Source of the DNA: Hydrogenispora ethanolica
GTDB lineage: Bacteria; Bacillota; UBA4882; UBA8346
Direction: 5' to 3'
Assembly: GCF_004340685.1 (NCBI RefSeq)
Contig: NZ_SLUN01000008.1
Span: 62,001-126,000 of the forward strand
DNA: 64,000 bases
Part shown: piece after piece, positions 8,281 to 17,106 of the stretch
Layout of the letters: each line of letters starts with the position of its first letter
How positions within the stretch are numbered: position 1 is the first letter of the stretch
Translations under genes and position numbers: made by a program
Notes under the pieces: model-generated
What the model was told of the DNA's origin: nothing
Databases searched by the model: none
What the model saw: only the letters and a program-made list of their open reading frames with translations

Positions 8281-8496
8281 ATGGCTCAGGAAGTAACGAC
8301 TTTAAAGGTGGAAGGAATGTCTTGCCAACATTGCGTGAAGAGCGTCAAGCAGGCGGTCGGCGCGCTGGCGGGAGTCTCCGGCGTGGAAGTCGATCTGGCG
8401 GCGGGGCAAGTGACTGTGAATTATGACGGGGACCGGGTTCAATTGACAGCGATCCGGGAAGCCATCGAAGAGCAAGGATACGACGTCAAGTCGTGA
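8281..8496 (+). CDS. Heavy-metal-associated (HMA) domain protein, CopZ-like copper chaperone
   Basis: A 71-residue ferredoxin-like HMA domain with the metal site GMSCQHC (Cys15, Cys18). Such proteins carry Cu(I) to a P-type ATPase or a repressor. AAAGGAGG precedes the ATG and a terminator follows, so it is a single-gene unit. No CopA ATPase or CsoR/CopY regulator is near, so the partner must be elsewhere. Confidence 0.9.
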   Translation: MAQEVTTLKVEGMSCQHCVKSVKQAVGALAGVSGVEVDLAAGQVTVNYDGDRVQLTAIREAIEEQGYDVKS

Positions 8497-8502
8497 TAAA
8501 CT

Positions 8503-8535
8503 CCCCCTCCTTAAAGAGGGGGTTCCTCTTCGTAC
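8503..8535 (+). terminator. Terminator after the HMA gene
   Basis: CCCCCTC pairs with GAGGGGG around a 6-nt loop; the T-tract (TTCCTCTT) is weak. Confidence 0.65.
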
Positions 8536-8568
8536 GAGAAACACCACCATCAAAAAGCGGGGTTTGGA

Positions 8569-9270
8569 ATGGCAAGCGAGATGAGACGGATCCTGGTAGT
8601 GGATGATGAACCCAAGATCGTCGAAGTTGTCAAATCATATCTGGAAAACTCGGGTTATCAGGTCGGCGAGGCGGCCGGTGGCCAGCAGGCCCTCGATCTC
8701 TTCGGCCGGTTTCACCCGTCGCTGGTCATCCTGGACCTGATGCTGCCGGATATCCCGGGAGAAGAGGTCTGCCGGCGGTTACGGCGGATCTCGCGGGTGC
8801 CCATTATCATGCTCACCGCGAAGGTGGACGAGGCCGACTTTTTGAACGGTCTGCAGATCGGGGCCGATGACTATGTTACCAAACCGTTCAGTCCCAGGCA
8901 ACTGGTGGCCCGGGTCGAGGCGGTGCTGCGCCGGACCGATCCCGACAGCCTGCCTCTGGCCAATCTGCTTTCTTTCCGCGACGGTGACCTGGAGATCGAT
9001 AGCCTGACGCGTGTGGTGCGCAAGAACGGAGCGGCAGTGAATCTGACTCCCAACGAGTATAAGATCTTACTGACCCTGGTGAAGTATCCCCGCAAGACTT
9101 TTACCCGGGAAGAACTGGTCTTCATGGCGTTGGGCGAGGATTACGACGGTTTCGACCGGACCATCGATACCCACATCAAGAATTTGCGGCAGAAAATCGA
9201 ATCCGACCCCAAAAATCCCGGCTATGTGATCACGGTTCACGGGGTCGGATACCGATTTGGCGGTGAATGA
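8569..9270 (+). CDS. OmpR/PhoB-family response regulator
   Basis: A receiver domain (1-120) with acidic pair Asp12-Asp13, phospho-acceptor Asp56, Thr83 and Lys105, then a winged-helix DNA-binding domain (about 140-233, ending HGVGYRF). It pairs with the histidine kinase that starts right after its stop codon. A second ATG at 8581 (MRRILVVDDE) is also possible as the start. The signal and targets are not evident. Confidence 0.95.
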   Translation: MASEMRRILVVDDEPKIVEVVKSYLENSGYQVGEAAGGQQALDLFGRFHPSLVILDLMLPDIPGEEVCRRLRRISRVPIIMLTAKVDEADFLNGLQIGADDYVTKPFSPRQLVARVEAVLRRTDPDSLPLANLLSFRDGDLEIDSLTRVVRKNGAAVNLTPNEYKILLTLVKYPRKTFTREELVFMALGEDYDGFDRTIDTHIKNLRQKIESDPKNPGYVITVHGVGYRFGGE

Positions 9271-9271
9271 C

Positions 9272-10684
9272 GTGATTAGCCTGCGCTGGAAACTGTCTTT
9301 ATCCTATGTTCTGGTGGCCATCAGCGTCGTTTGCCTGGTCAGTCTGGCCGCGAACTTTCTCTTGGAACGGCAGTTCCGCGACTATGTCAAAGAGCGGCAA
9401 GAGGAGCGGAACCGCCAGACTGTGGCGTTGCTCGCCCGCCAGTATCAGGCCCCCGGAGTCTGGAAGGAAACCACCGTGCAGGCCATCGGCATCAACGCCC
9501 TGGAGCAGGGAATGATCGTAAAGGTCAGGGATGCCGGGGGAGAAGTAATCTGGGACGCCACCCGGCACAACAATGGGCTCTGCCAGCAGATGCTGTCGCA
9601 CATGGCCAGGAATATGTCCAGCCGTTACCCCAACTGGAACGGCGGTTATACCGTGGCCCGTTATTCCGCCAAAAATCAATTTCAAACCGTCGGTTCGGTA
9701 GAGATTGGATATTACGGACCGTTTTTTTATACCGATACCGACCTGGCCTTTATCAACACTTTGAACCGGATCCTCTTGGGAGTGACCGTCTGCACTTTAT
9801 TGGTCGCCCTGGTGGTCGGGGTCGCGATGGCCCGGAGCGTCAGCGCGCCCATTTCCCGGGTGATCGAGACCACCGGGCGGATTGCCGAGGGCCGCTATGA
9901 ACAACGGGTCGAGCACCGCACCGACATCAAGGAGTTGCATCAGTTGACCGGAGCCATCAATGGCCTGGCCGATTCCCTTCAAAAACAGGAGCTGCTCCGG
10001 AAACGGCTCTCGGCGGACGTGGCCCACGAGCTCCGGACCCCGCTGGCGACGGTCCAGAGCCATTTGGAAGCGATGATCGACGGGATCTGGGCGGCCGACC
10101 CGTCCCGCTTGAAAAGTTGCCATGAGGAGATCCTGCGGCTCAGCCGAATGGTTCAGGACCTTCATAAACTCTCCAAATATGAGGGGGAGGATCTCAAACT
10201 GGAGCGGACCCGGTTTGATCTGGGAGAACTGGCCCGGGCCATTGTTTTGAATTTTGAGCATGAGTTCAAGAATAAATCCGTGGCGCTGGAGCTGCGGACC
10301 GGCCCGATCCCGGCCCCGGTCCTCGCCGATCGCGACAAGCTCAGTCAGGTCCTGGTGAATCTGCTGGCCAACGCGCTGAAGTTCACGCCTGCGGGCGGGC
10401 GGGTGGAAATGGTCATCGCCCCACAGCAGAGGGGCGTCCAAATGGTACTCCGCGATACCGGGATCGGGATCGCCGCCGCGGATCTGCCGAATATCTTCGA
10501 GCGTTTTTACCGCGCCGATCCCTCGCGCAACCGTCTCTCGGGCGGCTCCGGCATCGGATTGGCCATCGTCAAGGCGATCGTCGACGCCCATCAGGGGACC
10601 GTCACGGTGGAGAGCCAACCCGGCAGGGGATCGACATTCACGGTCTTTATCCCGGCGGCGCCATCGCCGCAAGACAGGGAATAA
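9272..10684 (+). CDS. Two-component sensor histidine kinase (HisKA, BaeS-like)
   Basis: Membrane kinase for the preceding regulator. Membrane spans are at about 14-35 and 170-192 (numbered from an in-frame TTG at 9257) with an extracytoplasmic domain of about 135 residues between them; then HAMP, the HisKA box with His257 (VAHELRTPL), and the ATPase N-box (NLLANALKF), DTGIGI, FERFYR and GGSGIGLAI. I favour the GTG at 9272, immediately after the regulator's stop and 5 nt after a GGTGA; the TTG at 9257 would overlap the regulator. The stimulus is unknown. Confidence 0.93.
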   Translation: MISLRWKLSLSYVLVAISVVCLVSLAANFLLERQFRDYVKERQEERNRQTVALLARQYQAPGVWKETTVQAIGINALEQGMIVKVRDAGGEVIWDATRHNNGLCQQMLSHMARNMSSRYPNWNGGYTVARYSAKNQFQTVGSVEIGYYGPFFYTDTDLAFINTLNRILLGVTVCTLLVALVVGVAMARSVSAPISRVIETTGRIAEGRYEQRVEHRTDIKELHQLTGAINGLADSLQKQELLRKRLSADVAHELRTPLATVQSHLEAMIDGIWAADPSRLKSCHEEILRLSRMVQDLHKLSKYEGEDLKLERTRFDLGELARAIVLNFEHEFKNKSVALELRTGPIPAPVLADRDKLSQVLVNLLANALKFTPAGGRVEMVIAPQQRGVQMVLRDTGIGIAAADLPNIFERFYRADPSRNRLSGGSGIGLAIVKAIVDAHQGTVTVESQPGRGSTFTVFIPAAPSPQDRE

Positions 10685-10777
10685 TCCCGGAACGGATAGG
10701 GCACGATGGACGATTTGACATGAGGGCCGAAGAGAGGCGGCGCGGGTTCATCCTCATGAAAATCGGGACCGCCCAAC

Positions 10778-11000
10778 GGATTTGCATGCCTGCAAATGGG
10801 AAAAGCGATCTCGCCAATTGAATTTGCATGGGGACAAATTGTAAATTCACTCGCGCCAATTGAATTTGCAGGATGGAAAATTGCAAATTCACGCCGGCAG
10901 ATCGGATTTGTAAGAGGAGAAATTGAAAATTCCAGCCGGGAAATTCAATTGGCGAAATTTCAAATCGAAAAATCCATCATTAAAATTAAATTTACGGGAT
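10778..11000 (+). repeat. Array of 21-bp AATT-rich units (array A)
   Basis: At least eight consecutive 21-bp units from 10820 can be aligned, each ending AATT or ATC and most starting G-x-A-A/T-TT. Alternate units are complementary, so every 42 bp forms a hairpin; the best is GAATTTGCA (10862) with TGCAAATTC, and an earlier degenerate one is ATTTGCA/TGCAAAT near 10780. A 68-codon frame runs through it as 7-residue repeats (PIEFAWG, QIVNSLA and so on), but it has no ribosome site. The period equals two DNA turns. It shares the period, not the sequence, with the arrays at 24.1, 34.7 and 49.2 kb. Confidence 0.75.
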
Positions 11001-11110
11001 AATTTGATAAAAATGTGGCGGGATAAAATTGGATTTCCGGAAATTATCATGAAAGGCTCCGAATCTGAAATCGAAAGCCGCTGCGAAGCCGGGCCATTGC
11101 CAATCCACGA

Positions 11111-11145
11111 AAAAACCGCTTGCCAAAGATGGGAAAGCGGTTTTT
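11111..11145. terminator. Bidirectional terminator downstream of tcdA
   Basis: AAAAACCGCTT pairs with AAGCGGTTTTT, giving T-runs in both directions. It lies 47 bp past the stop of the minus-strand tcdA. Confidence 0.85.
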
Positions 11146-11191
11146 GCGATATCCAATCATTCTCGTTCAGCCGGACCGGTTGGCAGGATGT

Positions 11192-11965
11192 TTATTCCGC
11201 CAGCAGATCTTGGATCACGGCTCCCGCCATCATTAGGCCGGCGATCGGCGGCAGGTAGGAGGTGCTGCCGGGAATCTGGCGCCGCTTGGTGCAGTTGTAA
11301 ACCTGATCGTCGCGGTGGGGGCAGATGCAGCCGCCGTGACAGGTGAGAACATCGCCGCGGGGTTCCACCGGTTGTTCCGTGGAGTAGACCACTTTGACGC
11401 CGTCGGTGATCCCCTGCTCGCGCAGGGCTTTCCGGACCGCCTTGGCCAACGGACAGGTGTGGGTCCGGCTGATGTCGCAGATGGTTAGGGCCAGCGGATC
11501 GAATTTGTTCCCGGTCCCCATGGCGGAGATCACCGGAATCCCCTGTTCGCGGCAGTGGCGAATCAGCGCCACTTTCGAGGAGACGGTATCGATGGCATCC
11601 ACCACGTAAGAGATCCGGCCATGCAGGATAGTCTCCATGTTTTCCGGGGTTACGAACTCTTTCCAGGTGACGACCACTGCCTCGGGGTTGATGGCTTTCA
11701 CCCGTTCGGCCATGACTTCCACCTTGGAACGGCCGTAGTTGCCATGAACCGCATGAAGCTGGCGGTTAGTGTTGGTGAGGCAGATCTCGTCGTAGTCGGC
11801 CAGGATCAACCAGCCGACTCCGGCACGGGCTAGCGCTTCGACGGTATATGAGCCGACGCCGCCCAGTCCGATCACGGCGACCCGCGCGGTGTTGAGCTTG
11901 GCTAATTTTTCCGCTCCGACCAGGAGTTCGAAACGGCTAAAACGGTGTTGCTTAGGTTCTGACAT
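11192..11965 (-). CDS. tcdA: tRNA threonylcarbamoyladenosine dehydratase (TcdA/YrvM), ThiF/E1-like
   Basis: ATP-dependent enzyme of the E1-like superfamily that cyclises t6A to ct6A at position 37 of ANN-decoding tRNAs. The nucleotide loop GLGGVGS is at residues 33-39, followed by the ADYDEI..TNxNRQ signature. The C-terminal region has four cysteines, C209-x3-C213-x-C215-x9-C225, which may bind metal. AAGGAGG 4 nt before the ATG at 11965 decides the start; the frame stays open upstream. It appears to be a single-gene unit with its own terminator. Confidence 0.88.
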   Translation of the reverse strand: MSEPKQHRFSRFELLVGAEKLAKLNTARVAVIGLGGVGSYTVEALARAGVGWLILADYDEICLTNTNRQLHAVHGNYGRSKVEVMAERVKAINPEAVVVTWKEFVTPENMETILHGRISYVVDAIDTVSSKVALIRHCREQGIPVISAMGTGNKFDPLALTICDISRTHTCPLAKAVRKALREQGITDGVKVVYSTEQPVEPRGDVLTCHGGCICPHRDDQVYNCTKRRQIPGSTSYLPPIAGLMMAGAVIQDLLAE

Positions 11966-12217
11966 CCTATCCTCCTTGGGAAACAAGCGGCCCGGGCCGT
12001 CCCGGATGGCCTCCACCATTCCGGGCCCGGCGTGCTGCCATTTTCCCTGCAAGTTTCGTTTGAATCACTAAAATTATATATGGCGAAGCTCCCGCTGTCA
12101 AAGTGAAATATCATCCGGATTATTCTGGCCCGATGGACCCTGTTTTATGGACGGGCCGCGACTGGTTCCCGGGGCGGAACCCCGGCGCTTGAAAAAGCCT
12201 TCATAAACTGCGGCATG

Positions 12218-12247
12218 AAAAAGACCCGGAGATGAGAGCTCCGGGTC
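12218..12247 (-). terminator. Terminator of metY
   Basis: On the minus strand GACCCGGAG pairs with CTCCGGGTC and runs into TTTTTC. The rest of 11966-12276 shows no gene. Confidence 0.85.
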
Positions 12248-12276
12248 CTCGGGCGAGGCTTGGCTCGGCAGCGGGC

Positions 12277-13812
<1,536 letters not shown>

Positions 13813-13826
13813 TTCTAATCTTGTCA

Positions 13827-13849
13827 ATTCCTATAAATTTAATAGGAAT
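13827..13849 (-). promoter_or_regulatory. CymR/IscR-like operator at the metY promoter
   Basis: A perfect palindrome with arms ATTCCTAT and ATAGGAAT around a 7-bp AT-rich centre, placed just downstream of the -10 box. A similar site is at the rrf2 promoter (16917-16940). It resembles the binding sites of the Rrf2-family cysteine repressor CymR. Assignment to the regulator at 16301 is inferred. Confidence 0.55.
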
Positions 13850-13860
13850 ATTTTGTATAT

Positions 13861-13889
13861 ACTATATTATAAGCCGGATGAAGTGTCAA
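13861..13889 (-). promoter_or_regulatory. metY promoter
   Basis: On the minus strand TTGACA (13884-13889) and TATAGT (13861-13866) are 17 bp apart. The transcript would begin within the operator palindrome and run into the S-box. Confidence 0.8.
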
Positions 13890-13966
13890 GTAAAATTTTT
13901 GCATGCAGCGGATGGGAAAACCCGCTGGCGTCCGCCCAAAAACTTGGCGGAAGTTTCGAATTTAAC

Positions 13967-13995
13967 TTGACTAATGATATGGCAATACTTATAAT
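13967..13995 (+). promoter_or_regulatory. metA promoter
   Basis: TTGACT and TATAAT with a 17-bp spacer, 25 bp ahead of the S-box. No CymR-like palindrome is seen here. Confidence 0.85.
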
Positions 13996-14020
13996 TTTGA
14001 TCAATAATCATAAGCAAGCG

Positions 14021-14165
14021 CTCTTATCCAGAGAGGGGAAGGGAAAGGCCCGATGATCCCTCGGCAACCGGCGGCAGCGTCGCGCGGTGCCAATTCCTAC
14101 AGGGAAACCTGGGAGATGAGAGGAACGAGCCAACCAAGCCTCTTCCTTTCGGAAGAGGTTTTTTT
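14021..14165 (+). promoter_or_regulatory. SAM-I (S-box) riboswitch upstream of metA
   Basis: The aptamer starts CTCTTATCCAGAGAGG and contains AAGGCCCGATGATCCC and CGGCAACC. Stem P1 closes with GATGAGAG (14115-14122). The terminator CCTCTTCC/GGAAGAGG with seven Ts lies at 14139-14165. The metA start codon is 30 nt further on. Confidence 0.95.
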
Positions 14166-14194
14166 GCGAATACTACTTTCAAGGAGGTCTTTCC

Positions 14195-15112
14195 ATGCCC
14201 ATCAAAATCCCGGACAATTTGCCGGCTACCGAGACGCTGACGAATGAGAACATCTTCGTCATGCCGGAGGACCGCGCATTTCATCAGGACATCCGGCCGC
14301 TGCGGATCGCGATCCTGAACCTGATGCCTACCAAGATCACCACGGAGACGCAGTTGTTGCGGCTGCTCGGCAATTCGCCGCTGCAGGTCGACATCACCCT
14401 GTTGTTTCCCGAAAGCCATCAGTCCAAAAATACCGCTCCGGAACATTTGGAAGCTTTTTATAAAACCTTTCGGGAAGTACAGGACCAGAAGTTTGACGGA
14501 ATGGTCATTACGGGCGCTCCGGTCGAGCAGCTGGATTTCGAAGAAGTGACCTACTGGGAAGAGTTGGGCCAAATCATGGAATGGACCAAGCACCACGTCT
14601 TTTCTACGCTGCATATCTGTTGGGCGGCGCAAGCCGGTCTGTTTTACCACTACGGAGTGCCCAAGTATCCGCTGGCCAGCAAAATGTTCGGGGTCTTCAG
14701 CCACCGCGTTACCAAGCAGTATGTAAAATTGCTGCGCGGCTTCGACGACTGTTTTTTGGCGCCCCACTCCCGCCATACCGAGGTGCGCCGGGAAGACATC
14801 CTGAAGGTGCCCGAATTGGAAATCCTGGCCGAATCGGAGCAAGCGGGAACCTATATTGTCGCCAGTAAAGACGGCCGCCGGATCTTTGTCACCGGCCACG
14901 CCGAGTATGATCCCTTGACCTTGAAGTGGGAATACGACCGGGACGTCGCGAAGGGCATGACCGTCAGTATCCCCCGGAACTATTATCCCAATGATGATCC
15001 CAGCCAGCCGCCGATCGTGCGCTGGCGGGGCCATGCGAATCTTTTATTCACCAATTGGCTGAATTACTATGTGTATCAGGAGACTCCCTACGATCTCAAT
15101 GCAATTGAGTGA
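14195..15112 (+). CDS. metAA: Homoserine O-acetyltransferase (MetA/MetAA)
   Basis: First committed enzyme of methionine synthesis. 305 residues with the nucleophile Cys142 (HICWAAQAG) and the HSRHTEV block. Residue 111 is Glu (ITGAPVEQL); in this family Glu at 111 goes with acetyl-CoA use and Gly with succinyl-CoA, so the product should be O-acetylhomoserine, matching metY. AAGGAGG precedes the ATG. Expression is under the S-box just upstream. Confidence 0.95.
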   Translation: MPIKIPDNLPATETLTNENIFVMPEDRAFHQDIRPLRIAILNLMPTKITTETQLLRLLGNSPLQVDITLLFPESHQSKNTAPEHLEAFYKTFREVQDQKFDGMVITGAPVEQLDFEEVTYWEELGQIMEWTKHHVFSTLHICWAAQAGLFYHYGVPKYPLASKMFGVFSHRVTKQYVKLLRGFDDCFLAPHSRHTEVRREDILKVPELEILAESEQAGTYIVASKDGRRIFVTGHAEYDPLTLKWEYDRDVAKGMTVSIPRNYYPNDDPSQPPIVRWRGHANLLFTNWLNYYVYQETPYDLNAIE

Positions 15113-15119
15113 GCTGACA

Positions 15120-15148
15120 TTGACAACTCCGGTAGGAAAAATTATGAT
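15120..15148 (+). promoter_or_regulatory. cysK promoter
   Basis: TTGACA and TATGAT with a 17-bp spacer, starting 7 bp after the metA stop. There is no terminator between, so cysK may also be read from metA. Confidence 0.7.
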
Positions 15149-15280
15149 GGCTATAGTAAGATGAAAAAAGTCTTTGATCAACCATCTGATGAATTAGGGA
15201 AAATAGGTCGCAATCCATTGGAGTGTTCAATGCGACATATCTTCCAGCAATGAATACTTCGAATACTTCAGGGAGGGATT

Positions 15281-16219
15281 ATGATGGCGAAGATTGCCTG
15301 CAGCCTGATCGACCTGATCGGCAATACGCCGCTGCTGGAATTGGCCAATTATAACCGCGCGCACGGATTGGAAGCGAAACTCGTTGCCAAGCTCGAATAT
15401 TTTAATCCGGCGGGCAGTGTCAAAGACCGGATCGGAGCGGCCATGATCCGGGATGCCGAAGAACGGGGCGTTTTAAAACGAGGCTCGGTGATCATCGAGC
15501 CGACCAGCGGCAATACCGGGATCGGCCTTGCCATGGTGGCGGCGGCCAAAGGATACCGGTTAATTCTGACCATGCCGGAGACGATGAGCATCGAACGGCG
15601 GAATCTTCTGAAAGCGCTGGGTGCGGAGGTGGTCCTGACTCCCGGACCCGAAGGCATGAAAGGCGCGATCCGCAAGTCCGAGGAGTTAGCCGCGGAAATA
15701 CCGGACTCCTTCATTCCGCAACAGTTCAAGAACCCGGCGAACCCCGCGGTTCACCGCCGGACCACTGCGGAGGAGATCTGGCGAGACAGCGACGGCCAGG
15801 TCGATATTTTTGTAGGGGGCGTCGGCACGGGCGGCACCGTCACCGGAGTCGGGGAAGTCCTAAAAGAGCGGAAACCCGGCCTTCAAGTTATCGCAGTGGA
15901 ACCTTTCAATTCCCCGGTTCTGTCGGGAGGAACCCCGGGTCCGCATATGCTGCAAGGAATCGGCGCCGGATTTGTGCCGGATATCTTGAATCGTTCGATT
16001 ATCGATGAGATCTATCCAGTGAAAAACGAGGAAGCCTTCCATACTGTCCGGCAACTGGCCAAGACTGAAGGGTTGCTGGTGGGAATCTCTTCCGGGGCGG
16101 CGGCTTGCGCGGCGACCGCCATCGCCAAGCGGCCGGAGAACCGGGGCAAGACCATTATTGTACTCCTGCCGGATACGGGAGAACGCTATTTGTCGACCAC
16201 TTTGTTTCAGTCGGAATAA
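15281..16219 (+). CDS. cysK: Cysteine synthase (O-acetylserine sulfhydrylase)
   Basis: PLP enzyme making cysteine from O-acetylserine and sulfide. Lys48 in NPAGSVKDR binds PLP; the TSGNTG loop binds substrate and GGVGTGGT the phosphate. 312 residues is typical. GGGAGG precedes the ATG. In Bacillus, CysK also acts as co-repressor partner of CymR, and here an Rrf2-family regulator is the convergent next gene, which fits that link. Confidence 0.95.
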   Translation: MMAKIACSLIDLIGNTPLLELANYNRAHGLEAKLVAKLEYFNPAGSVKDRIGAAMIRDAEERGVLKRGSVIIEPTSGNTGIGLAMVAAAKGYRLILTMPETMSIERRNLLKALGAEVVLTPGPEGMKGAIRKSEELAAEIPDSFIPQQFKNPANPAVHRRTTAEEIWRDSDGQVDIFVGGVGTGGTVTGVGEVLKERKPGLQVIAVEPFNSPVLSGGTPGPHMLQGIGAGFVPDILNRSIIDEIYPVKNEEAFHTVRQLAKTEGLLVGISSGAAACAATAIAKRPENRGKTIIVLLPDTGERYLSTTLFQSE

Positions 16220-16239
16220 CTGTAGAAAAGCCTTATCGA

Positions 16240-16284
16240 AACACGAGGCCGTCCCTGCATCAAGGACGGCCTCGTGTTTATTTT
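16240..16284. terminator. Shared convergent terminator of cysK and rrf2
   Basis: A perfect 15-bp stem (AACACGAGGCCGTCC with its complement) around a 9-nt loop, followed by TATTTT on the plus strand. Confidence 0.85.
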
Positions 16285-16300
16285 GCTGCGCGCGATAGAG

Positions 16301-16747
16301 TCAGATATAATACATTACGTTGACCTTGTTGGATACCGCGCGATCGGCCAGGTCTTGGAGAGAGGTTCCGTCGAGGAAGCGATCGATAGTCTCCTTGAAT
16401 TCTTGCCAAAATTGCCGGGTTATACAGTTCTTCTCCCGCTCGCACTGCTTGGAAAACGGCGCGGATTCAACACACAGAACCGGCGCGATCGGCCCTTCCA
16501 ACGCCCGTAATACGTCGCCGACAGTAATTTCCGTCGCCTTTTTAACCAACTCGTAGCCTCCTTGAGCGCCGCGGGAGGCCCGCACCAGACCAGCCTTGCG
16601 GAGACTGGTAAAAACCTGTTCCAAATAGGATTCGGAGATTTCCTGGCGTTCGGCGATGACCCGCAAGGCCAAAGGACCTTCCTGATTATGCATCGCTAAG
16701 TCAACCATGGCTCTTAACCCATAACGTCCGCGCGTGGAAATTTGCAT
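16301..16747 (-). CDS. Rrf2-family transcription regulator (CymR/IscR-like)
   Basis: A winged-helix repressor of 148 residues. The N-terminal MQISTRGRYGLRAMVDLA and the recognition region (RGAQGGYEL) are typical. The C-terminus ending MYYI resembles CymR (ending MFYI), but the middle carries three cysteines (Cys92, Cys102, Cys108), as in Fe-S-binding IscR proteins, with wider first spacing (x9, then x5). It sits convergent to cysK, and CymR-like palindromes lie at its own and the metY promoter, so cysteine/sulfur control is likely. Whether it senses an Fe-S cluster or the CysK complex is open. Confidence 0.85.
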   Translation of the reverse strand: MQISTRGRYGLRAMVDLAMHNQEGPLALRVIAERQEISESYLEQVFTSLRKAGLVRASRGAQGGYELVKKATEITVGDVLRALEGPIAPVLCVESAPFSKQCEREKNCITRQFWQEFKETIDRFLDGTSLQDLADRAVSNKVNVMYYI

Positions 16748-16782
16748 GTTAACTCCTTTTATTGAGAGAATGCTGATGATTG

Positions 16783-16910
16783 AGAAGCCGTGTGATAAAG
16801 TCTTTCAAATCAGAAATCCTCTTACGAAAAGGCTTTAAACGACTTTATCACTTTTTCAAGCAATCGCTGTGACCCTGCCGGCTTTCTAGCCGGGTTTATC
16901 ACAGCTCTTT
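16783..16910 (-). repeat. R1 element, copy 1 (variant), in the rrf2 leader
   Basis: One end is AGAAGCCGTGTGATAAAGTC and the other TTTATCACAGCTCTTTT. The small hairpin has a different stem from most copies (CCGGCTTTCTAGCCGG in place of CCTGGCCTTCGG), but still pairs. It lies between the rrf2 promoter and start codon, so it is transcribed as 5' UTR. Confidence 0.75.
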
Positions 16911-16916
16911 TAGGGA

Positions 16917-16975
16917 ATACCTATCAATTTAATTAGGATTAATTTTAATGTATCATAAAAATCATGCTATTTCAA
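16917..16975 (-). promoter_or_regulatory. rrf2 promoter with CymR-like operator
   Basis: On the minus strand TTGAAA (16970-16975) and TACATT (16947-16952) are 17 bp apart. Immediately downstream is an imperfect palindrome (TCCTAATTAAATTGATAGG on the minus strand) similar to the metY operator. The layout suggests autoregulation. Confidence 0.6.
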
Positions 16976-17106
16976 GAAATAACCCAAACTAGGAATAAAG
17001 CACAACCGGGTGGCAGGGTTTTCCATCGGCGGCGCCGAATTGGGAGTGGAAACGAATTAAGTTGATACGTTGGAACGGTTCGAAAATCGGCAATGAGGTG
17101 ACAATT

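Noticed and set aside
10796-11002. Heptad-repeat protein of 68 residues
   Set aside because: No ribosome site ahead of the ATG. The repeat is at DNA level with alternating complementary units.
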